Part shown: positions 5,524 through 10,642 of the stretch, in pieces
Layout of the letters: the number at the start of each line of letters is the position of its first letter
How positions within the stretch are numbered: position 1 is the first letter of the stretch
NCBI GenBank assembly: GCA_964586775.1
Contig: CAZPJD010000259.1
Location: 1-10,642 of the forward strand
Reading direction: 5' to 3'
DNA length: 10,642 bases
Source: JADLEX01 sp964586775
GTDB lineage: Bacteria; Lernaellota; Lernaellaia; JACKCT01
Translations under genes and position numbers: made by a program
Notes under the pieces: model-generated
Told to the model about the DNA's origin: nothing
The model's database searches: none
The model's input: the letters and a program-made list of their open reading frames with translations, nothing else

Positions 5524-6777
5524 ATGGCGGAAAACGAAAAATCCCGCAGACCGTGGACGGCGCGCATCGCGCTGTTCTTCGCGGTCATGGGCCCCGGCAT
5601 CATCACGGCCAACGTGGACAACGACGCCGGCGGCCTCGCCACGTACAGCCAGGCCGGCGCCATGTTCGGCCTCGACACGCTGTGGATCTTCGGCCCGATG
5701 TGCGTGGTGCTCATCATGGTGCAGGAGATGTGCAACCGGATGGGCGTCGTCACCGGTCAGGGCCTCTCGTCGCTCATCCGCGAGCGCTTCGGCGTCAAGA
5801 TCACGTTCTACCTCATGCTCGCGCTGCTCGTGACGAACTTCGGCAACGTCATGGCCGAGTTCGCGGGCATCGCCGCCGCCGCGCGGCTCTTCGGCGTGCC
5901 GGCGTGGATCGCCGTGCCGCTGTGCGCCGCGGCCGTGTGGTTCCTCGTCATCCGCTACAACTACCGGTCGGTCGAAAAGGTCTTTCTGGCGGCGTGCCTG
6001 TTCTACGTCGCCTACCTCGTCACCGCGCATCTGGTGCATCCCCCCGTCGAGCAGATCGCCGACGCCTTCGTCACGCCGAAGTGGATTCCCGGGCGGGCGT
6101 ATCTCGTCATGATTATCGGATTGTTCGGCACCACCATCGCGCCGTGGATGCAGTTCTACCAACAGGCGGCGATCGTCGAGAAAAACGTGCACATCGACGA
6201 CTACGCGTACTCGAAGGCCGACACGGTCATCGGCGGCATCGTCGTGCACGTGGTGGCCGCGGCCATCATCATCGTGTGCGCCCAGACGCTGAACCGCCAG
6301 GGCATCGCCATCGAGGACGGCGCGGGCGCGGCGGCGGCGCTGGAGCCGCTCGCCGGACCGTGGGCGCGGCACCTGTTCGCGTTCGGCCTGTGGAACGCGT
6401 CGATGTTCGCGGCCTGCATCCTGCCGCTGTCCACCGCCTACACGATCTGCGAGGCGCTGGGTTGGGAGCGCGGCGTGGACCACTCCTTCGGCGAAGCTCG
6501 GCAGTTCTACGTGCTCTACACCGCGTCGATCGCGCTGGGCGCGGCGATCGTGCTCGTCCCGAAGATCTCGCTCATGAACATCATGCTGTATTCGCAGGTG
6601 GTGAACGGGCTGCTGCTGCCCGTGGTGCTCGTCTTCATGCTCATCCTCGCCAGCGACCGCGAGCTGATGGGCGAGCACGCCAATAGTCGCGTCTACAACG
6701 TCGCGAGTTGGCTCACCGCCATGGCCCTCACCGCGCTGTCGCTCACGTACGTCGTCGATCTGATCCGGAACGCGTAG
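5524..6777 (+). CDS. Nramp-family divalent metal transporter, NRMT-like binding site
   Basis: 417 residues, the usual core length, with about 11 membrane segments. The first (about 17-48) reads GPGIITANVDNDAGGLATYS; aligned to classical Nramp GPxxxxxxxYxDPGNxAT, the metal-binding Asp is kept (Asp34) but Asn becomes Gly37 and the motif is DAGG. In the sixth segment (about 193-217) the classical MPH is APW (Ala206-Trp208), removing the Met that favours Mn/Fe-type ions. Nramp-related Mg2+ transporters (NRMT) lack that Met, so Mg2+ uptake at the inner membrane is a plausible role. No strong ribosome-binding site is seen before the ATG, so coupling to the upstream gene is likely. The neighbouring MgtE-like sensor supports a Mg2+ link. 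Family certain; substrate inferred. Confidence 0.92.
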   Translation: MAENEKSRRPWTARIALFFAVMGPGIITANVDNDAGGLATYSQAGAMFGLDTLWIFGPMCVVLIMVQEMCNRMGVVTGQGLSSLIRERFGVKITFYLMLALLVTNFGNVMAEFAGIAAAARLFGVPAWIAVPLCAAAVWFLVIRYNYRSVEKVFLAACLFYVAYLVTAHLVHPPVEQIADAFVTPKWIPGRAYLVMIIGLFGTTIAPWMQFYQQAAIVEKNVHIDDYAYSKADTVIGGIVVHVVAAAIIIVCAQTLNRQGIAIEDGAGAAAALEPLAGPWARHLFAFGLWNASMFAACILPLSTAYTICEALGWERGVDHSFGEARQFYVLYTASIALGAAIVLVPKISLMNIMLYSQVVNGLLLPVVLVFMLILASDRELMGEHANSRVYNVASWLTAMALTALSLTYVVDLIRNA

Positions 6778-6854
6778 GAAGGCGTGAGGCTTGAGTCGCG
6801 AGGCGCGCGTTGCGCTCCCGACCGATCCCTGACGGCAGGTCGATGGCGGAGGCT

Positions 6855-7835
6855 TTACCGCCTCGTGCGGGGCATGTTCCAGGCTTTGCGCTTCTCCCAC
6901 AGCGTCTTGGTGGTGATGCCCAGATACTGCGCCAGCTCCTTCTCGGTGTGCTGGTCCTGAAAGCGCGTGATGAAATCCTTGGTGTACTCGGTGATCGAGA
7001 GCTTCTTGTCGAGCGCCTCCTGGCGGAAGCGATTGCGTCGCTCGTAGCCGCGGCGTTCGAGGAAGATCGGCAGATCCGCGCCGACGATCTCCGCGCCCTC
7101 TTCCATCATCACGATGGTCTGCTCGAAAACGTTCTCCAGCTCGCGCACATTGCCGGGCCAGTCGTAGTTCATGAGCATGCCCAGCGCTTCGGGGGAGACG
7201 CCGGCGACGCGCTTGCCAAGACGCACCGCGAATTTATCGACGAAGTGTTTGGCGAGCAGCGGCAGGTCGTCGAGGCGGTCTCGCAGCGGCGGGATCGCGA
7301 TGTGCACGACGTTGAGTCGGTAATGCAGATCCTCGCGGAATCGGCCCTCGTTGACCTCGGTGCCCAGATCCTTGTTGGTGGCGGCGACGATGCGGATGTC
7401 GAGCTTGATCGGCTTGCGGTCGCCGACCTTCATGATCTCTTCTTCCTGGATCGCGCGCAGCAGCTTGACCTGCATCTCGATGGGCAGCTCGCCCACCTCG
7501 TCGAGGAACACGGTGCCGCCCTGCGCCTTTTCGAACAGGCCCTCTTTGGTCGTCACCGCGCCGGTGTACGCGCCCTTCACGTGGCCGAATAGCTCGGCCT
7601 CGATCAGATTTTCGGGGATCGCCCCGCAGTTCACGACGACCATGGCCCGGTCGGCGCGCGGGCTGAGCGTGTGGATCGCCTTGGCGAACAGCTCCTTGCC
7701 GGTGCCGGATTCGCCGGTGAGCAGCACGGTGCTCTTGTACGGTGCGACCTTTTTGATGACGTTGATGACGCGGGCGAGTTCCTTGCTGCGTCCCACGATG
7801 TTGGCGACGAGATCGCCGGTCTCGGGCTCGGTCAT
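6855..7835 (-). CDS. Sigma-54-dependent transcriptional activator without sensor domain
   Basis: 326 residues, PspF-sized. The AAA+ domain fills about 10-255: Walker A GESGTGKE (41-48), sigma-54 contact loop GAYTGA (88-93; Tyr in place of the common Phe), Walker B GTVFLDE (107-113), FREDLHYRLNVV (167-178) with the arginine-finger region, and WPGNVRELEN (226-235). A Fis-type helix-turn-helix is at about 296-320 (ELAQYLGITTKTLWEKRKAW). Only some 15 residues precede the ATPase, so there is no receiver, GAF or PAS input; control must come from a partner protein or from expression level. The ATG at 7835-7833 has GGAGG four bases upstream. The frame stays open to a TTG at 7919, but that region holds the likely promoter. 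The C-terminal stop is 77 bases from the convergent transporter gene. Targets are unknown; I saw no convincing -24/-12 promoter in the window. Confidence 0.93.
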   Translation of the reverse strand: MTEPETGDLVANIVGRSKELARVINVIKKVAPYKSTVLLTGESGTGKELFAKAIHTLSPRADRAMVVVNCGAIPENLIEAELFGHVKGAYTGAVTTKEGLFEKAQGGTVFLDEVGELPIEMQVKLLRAIQEEEIMKVGDRKPIKLDIRIVAATNKDLGTEVNEGRFREDLHYRLNVVHIAIPPLRDRLDDLPLLAKHFVDKFAVRLGKRVAGVSPEALGMLMNYDWPGNVRELENVFEQTIVMMEEGAEIVGADLPIFLERRGYERRNRFRQEALDKKLSITEYTKDFITRFQDQHTEKELAQYLGITTKTLWEKRKAWNMPRTRR

Positions 7836-7890
7836 GCGGCCTCCGCTGCGCCGGGTTGGACGGGAACTAAAGACCAGCATTACATTTTTT

Positions 7891-7919
7891 CTGATAAGAA
7901 ACAACCTGCGGACCGGCAA
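7891..7919 (-). promoter_or_regulatory. Candidate sigma-70 promoter of the sigma-54 activator gene
   Basis: On the minus strand TTGCCG (7919-7914) is followed after 17 bases by TATCAG (7896-7891); each hexamer matches the consensus at four of six positions. The predicted start point lies about 50 bases before the ATG at 7835, which supports that start over longer alternatives. Confidence 0.35.
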
Positions 7920-8120
7920 CGGTGACGAAAATTCGTGATGTGATCGCGAGGAAGGGCCGTCCGCACGACGCTCGCGCAGCCCCTCGTCGTCGATTAACCT
8001 GTTGATTTAACGATCTTATTTTCCTGCTCGGCACCGGGGCGCGTGCGACGCGAATCCAAGGTCATGTGTGACGAATTTTTTAGACTATTCAGTGCCGGGG
8101 CTTCGGGCGTATCATCGTGA

Positions 8121-8161
8121 CCTCCTTCAAGGATTGTTTTCGCCCGCGTGGGCAAAGGAGG
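8121..8161 (+). promoter_or_regulatory. Hairpin that pairs the lipoprotein Shine-Dalgarno with an upstream anti-SD
   Basis: CCTCCTT (8121-8127) is the perfect complement of the Shine-Dalgarno AAGGAGG (8155-8161), which lies five bases before the ATG at 8167. A second perfect stem, GCCC-GCGT-GGGC (8142-8153), is nested directly against the SD arm with one base between, so the two helices could stack. A competing AAGGA at 8129-8133 could pair the anti-SD locally. This would allow translation to be switched; the function is inference. Confidence 0.45.
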
Positions 8162-8166
8162 GTTCC

Positions 8167-9255
8167 ATGAAGGATCGGTTTTTCCTGCTCGTGATGGTGG
8201 TCATGATCGCCGCGGCGACCTTCGCCGTGACGGCGTGCGGCGGCGCTGATGACGACGATGACGACGACGACGATAACGACGGCGGTTACGGCGACGACGA
8301 CGGCGGTTCCGACTGGCGCGACGCGGTGCCCGACCCGGCGAGCCTGGCGCTCTCGCTTCCCGGCGAGGACAACGTGCCCGAAAAGGCGCTGGGCGAGCTG
8401 GCGACGCTCTACCACGCCACGGTGGACTACACCCGCGAGGTGAACGCCCACATCATGTACTACCTGTCCGCGATCGACGAGATCACCAGCTACCCGCCCA
8501 CGGAAGAATCCGCCGACGCGGCCACGTGGGGACCGTGGATCGAGGACGGCCTTTCTCCCGTCGAGATGCAGTTCGTCATCGAGCGCCTGTCGGGCGAAAA
8601 CTACACGTATCGCCTCGATTGGCGGCCCAAGACCGGCGGCGACTGGGTGAGTGTGTGGAGCGGCGCTGTGGAGACGTCGGTCGAGACCGAACGCCGCGGC
8701 GTCGGAAGTTTCACGATCGACTTCACCGCCGCGTGGGAGCTCGACCCGACGATCAACGAGCGCGGCACGATCGAGGTCGATTACGACACGCTCACCGACG
8801 GACGCCTCATCACGATTTCGGCGATCGAGTTCTGCGGCGACGAAAACGACGCCGACAACGACAGCGTGCCCTGCCCGTCTGACGCGGTGTACGAGTATCA
8901 CAACCGGGCCGACAACTCGGGCTATTTCGCGTTCGACTACTGGGACGACGTGCACTACGACGAATACGCGGGCACCGAGTACGCCGCGTACGAACACGTG
9001 TGGTTCAACACCCGGTGGGAGGACGACGGCGCGGGACGCAGCGACGTCATCATCACCGACGGCGACATCCCGGATATCGTCGAGGACGATTATCAGCTCG
9101 TGTCGTACACCGGATCCGAGTGCTGGGCGTCCGACTTCCTGCGCGGCTACTACATCGAGGAGGCGAACTTCGACCCGGCGTATTCGTACGTCGTGCTGGA
9201 GGAAGGCGACGAATCGATGTGCGCGTTCGAGGCCGACCCTCCCGACGTCGGCTGA
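8167..9255 (+). CDS. Lipoprotein with poly-Asp tether, unknown function
   Basis: Start is the ATG at 8167, five bases after a full AAGGAGG; the frame extends upstream to 8068 but the signal peptide begins here. 362 residues. Signal sequence MKDRFFLLVMVVMIAAATFA with lipobox VTAC, so Cys24 should be lipidated after signal peptidase II cleavage. Nine consecutive Asp (28-36) and further Asp/Gly to about 50 form a tether. The remaining ~310 residues are strongly acidic, rich in Tyr/Trp, and look all-beta, with four further Cys (FCGDENDADNDSVPC, SECWAS, SMCAFE) that could form two disulfides. DENDADNDS resembles a Ca2+-binding acidic loop. I do not recognise the family. It probably sits on the outer membrane. 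A T-tract terminator follows at 9354-9380. Confidence 0.9.
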   Translation: MKDRFFLLVMVVMIAAATFAVTACGGADDDDDDDDDNDGGYGDDDGGSDWRDAVPDPASLALSLPGEDNVPEKALGELATLYHATVDYTREVNAHIMYYLSAIDEITSYPPTEESADAATWGPWIEDGLSPVEMQFVIERLSGENYTYRLDWRPKTGGDWVSVWSGAVETSVETERRGVGSFTIDFTAAWELDPTINERGTIEVDYDTLTDGRLITISAIEFCGDENDADNDSVPCPSDAVYEYHNRADNSGYFAFDYWDDVHYDEYAGTEYAAYEHVWFNTRWEDDGAGRSDVIITDGDIPDIVEDDYQLVSYTGSECWASDFLRGYYIEEANFDPAYSYVVLEEGDESMCAFEADPPDVG

Positions 9256-9303
9256 TTCTTCCGCCCGATCTCCCGCCTCGCCCAGACAGGGCTCTCGCGA
9301 TTC

Positions 9304-9337
9304 AAAACAGCGGGGACATCGCCTTCGATGCTCCCGC
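9304..9337 (-). terminator. Intrinsic terminator candidate for the chemotaxis receptor gene
   Basis: Arms 9310-9321 and 9326-9337 pair over 12 positions, with one G-T and one A-C, around a four-base loop. On the minus strand the hairpin is followed by TGTTTTGAA. It lies 64 bases beyond the stop of the leftward gene. One arm also contains GATGTCCCCG, shared with the REP-like elements at 164 and 218. Confidence 0.5.
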
Positions 9338-9353
9338 CGCCCTCGTTCCCGCC

Positions 9354-9380
9354 GCGGACATGGTGTTCCGCTGTTTTTTT
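9354..9380 (+). terminator. Intrinsic terminator candidate for the lipoprotein gene
   Basis: GCGGA (9354-9358) pairs with TCCGC (9367-9371), followed by TG and seven T (9374-9380). A wider pair, CGCCGCG (9350-9356) with CGCGGCG (9381-9387), encloses it and could form an alternative stem. It lies about 100 bases past the lipoprotein stop. Confidence 0.5.
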
Positions 9381-9400
9381 CGCGGCGATCCGCTGCTTTT

Positions 9401-10642
9401 CTAGACGTGGAACCGGGCTACGACCCGTTCCAGATTTTTCGCGAGAGCCGTCATTTGCTCGGCGGAGCGCCGCGTGGTGTCCGCCCCCTGCGCGGTCTGC
9501 TGCGCCGCCGCGTTGACGCCCAGGATGTTCTGGCTGACCTGCGTGACGCCGGCCGACGCCTCCTGGATGCCCCGCAGCACCTCTTTTTCGATGGCGGTGT
9601 TGAGTTTTTGCACGCTCGTCGTCACCTCGCCCGCGCCGACCGCCGCGCCCGACACGGAGCGCGACACCTCGCGGGTGGTGGCGTTTTGTTCCTCGATCGA
9701 CGCCGCGATCACCACGCTGATCCGGCTGATTTCGTCGATGGTCTCGTGGATCGACTGGATCGCGCCCACGCTGGCGTGCGTCTGCTCCTGCACCTGGCGG
9801 ATCTTGTCGCCGATCTCGCGGGTGGCGTCCGCCGTCTGCTTGGCGAGTTCCTTCACCTCGTGGGCCACCACCGCGAAGCCCTTGCCCGCCTCGCCCGCGC
9901 TCGCCGCCTCGATGGTGGCGTTGAGCGCCAGCAGGTTCGTCTGGTCGGCGATGTCGCTGATGACGGTGACCACGTTGCCGATCTCGCGAGCCGCGCCGTC
10001 GAGGGCCTCCATGATGTCGTTGGTTTCCTTCGCCTTGTTTGCGGCGTCCTGCGAGATTTGCGACGCTCGCGACGTGTTCTTCGCGACCTCCTGCATCGAC
10101 GAGGTCATCTCCTCGATGGCCGTCGCCACGGTGTTGACCGACGTCGACATCTCCTCGGCGGCCGAGGCGATCGCGCCCGCTTCGCGGGCCATGTTGTCGG
10201 TGGCGCGGTTGACGCCCGCCACGTTCGCCGTGATCTGTTCCGACGCGCTGGCCACCGCGCTCGACTGGTGCGTCGTCTCCTCGGCGCCGCTGGCGAGCTG
10301 GTTCGCCACGGCGGAGAGCGACGTGGACGCCTCGTTGAGCACGTTCGTGGTCTGGAGCACCTCGCCGAGGCTCGTCTGAAGCGTCTGGCACAGGTTGTTC
10401 ACGTCCTTGCCGACGAGGCCGATCTCGTCCTGGCGTTTCACGTCGACGCGGGCGGTGAAGTCGCCCTTCGCCACCTGCGCGATCACCGACGACATCTCGC
10501 GCAGCGGGCCGATGATCGCCGCACCGATCTTCCATGCGAGCAGAATGCCGACCACCAGAGCGACGACGGTGGACGCGAGGGCGATCATGGTCGCGCGCTG
10601 ATTCGCCGCCTGAACCGCCGGGCCCAGGGCATCCTGACGGTC
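9401..10642 (-). CDS. Methyl-accepting chemotaxis protein, 3' part (N-terminal side beyond the right edge)
   Basis: The frame is open from the right window edge: 18 codons (DRQDALGPAVQAANQRAT) precede the first internal Met at 10588, so that Met is not taken as the start. 413 residues are visible. Counting from that Met: a membrane helix (1-29) flows into a HAMP domain (about 24-75), then a long coiled-coil signalling domain with the conserved CheA/CheW-binding tip at about 211-247 (IADQTNLLALNATIEAA ... GKGFAVVAHEV). The usual VVADEV has His for Asp here. The chain ends RFHV with no CheR/CheB-tethering pentapeptide. It would relay an unseen periplasmic ligand signal to the CheA kinase. The ligand domain is outside the window, so the stimulus is unknown. 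Confidence 0.95.
   Translation of the reverse strand, partial: DRQDALGPAVQAANQRATMIALASTVVALVVGILLAWKIGAAIIGPLREMSSVIAQVAKGDFTARVDVKRQDEIGLVGKDVNNLCQTLQTSLGEVLQTTNVLNEASTSLSAVANQLASGAEETTHQSSAVASASEQITANVAGVNRATDNMAREAGAIASAAEEMSTSVNTVATAIEEMTSSMQEVAKNTSRASQISQDAANKAKETNDIMEALDGAAREIGNVVTVISDIADQTNLLALNATIEAASAGEAGKGFAVVAHEVKELAKQTADATREIGDKIRQVQEQTHASVGAIQSIHETIDEISRISVVIAASIEEQNATTREVSRSVSGAAVGAGEVTTSVQKLNTAIEKEVLRGIQEASAGVTQVSQNILGVNAAAQQTAQGADTTRRSAEQMTALAKNLERVVARFHV

Larger units (their letters stand above)
7836..8166. other. Divergent intergenic region between the activator and lipoprotein genes
   Basis: No gene is seen. It holds the candidate leftward promoter (7891-7919), an AT-rich patch near 7995-8022 with the imperfect repeat GTTAATC/GTTAAATC read on the minus strand, and an AT-rich tract at 8069-8092. 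The SD-pairing hairpin at 8121-8161 closes the region. I found no convincing rightward -35/-10 pair. Confidence 0.5.

Noticed and set aside
5437..6900. 487-codon minus-strand frame opposite the transporter gene
   Set aside because: The product is His/Arg/Asp-rich with no domain, and is the antisense shadow of the Nramp gene.
7836..7919. N-terminal extension of the sigma-54 activator from a TTG at 7919
   Set aside because: It overlaps the likely promoter and encodes no recognisable sequence; GGAGG precedes the ATG at 7835.
8028..8047. Sigma-54 (-24/-12) promoter for the lipoprotein gene around CGGCACCGGGGCGCGTGCG
   Set aside because: The GG-to-GC spacing is off by one or more bases and the TTGC half is absent.
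8089..8115. Eight-codon minus-strand ORF (MIRPKPRH) with a perfect AAGGAGG five bases upstream
   Set aside because: It is too short and isolated. The AAGGAGG is explained as the complement of the anti-SD arm for the plus-strand gene, though it remains an alternative reading of that element.
9474..10379. 301-codon plus-strand frame opposite the chemotaxis receptor
   Set aside because: Ser/Ala-rich antisense shadow of the coiled-coil domain, with no start signal.

Overview
This is a GC-rich (about 63-65% in the lines I counted), Gram-negative-type chromosomal window. It carries signal-peptide proteins with long aspartate runs, a sigma-54 activator and a chemotaxis receptor. The style resembles deltaproteobacterial or related environmental lineages; that placement is inference from gene style, with no marker gene present.

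Layout, left to right. (1) Positions 1-48 hold the first 16 codons of a leftward gene cut by the window edge. (2) Positions 164-1303 form an AT-richer island: a leftward exported transglutaminase-like protein (285-1259) lies between two outward-facing, inverted copies of a TTCCGGGGACA element of the kind associated with REP/RAYT elements, with a tandem 10-base expansion at the left end. (3) 1665-3761, leftward: a 698-residue exported protein with a probable seven-bladed propeller, two IPT/TIG-like domains, a PKD domain, an Asp-rich stalk and a Gly-Gly-Cys-Gly-Cys end. (4) 3911-6777, rightward: a promoter, a roughly 250-base hairpin-rich leader, and two co-oriented genes. The first encodes a soluble PRC-barrel / MgtE-N / CBS protein; the second an Nramp-family transporter whose metal-site motifs are altered (DPGN to DAGG, MPH to APW). 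(5) 6855-7835, leftward: a PspF-sized sigma-54 activator with no sensor domain. (6) 8167-9255, rightward: a lipoprotein with a nine-Asp tether and unknown function, whose Shine-Dalgarno can be fully paired with an upstream anti-SD. (7) 9401 to the right edge, leftward: most of a methyl-accepting chemotaxis protein, truncated at its N-terminal side.

The strongest candidate for a little-described system is the two-gene metal operon. The cytosolic Mg2+-sensing part of MgtE is encoded without the MgtE pore, and its partner is an Nramp protein that keeps the binding-site Asp but lacks the Asn and Met typical of Mn/Fe transporters. The long structured leader, which also holds a possible 30-codon upstream ORF, would fit cis-regulation by metal. 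The sequence supports the architecture; substrate and regulation are inference.

No tRNA, rRNA, CRISPR array, complete transposase or replication origin was seen.
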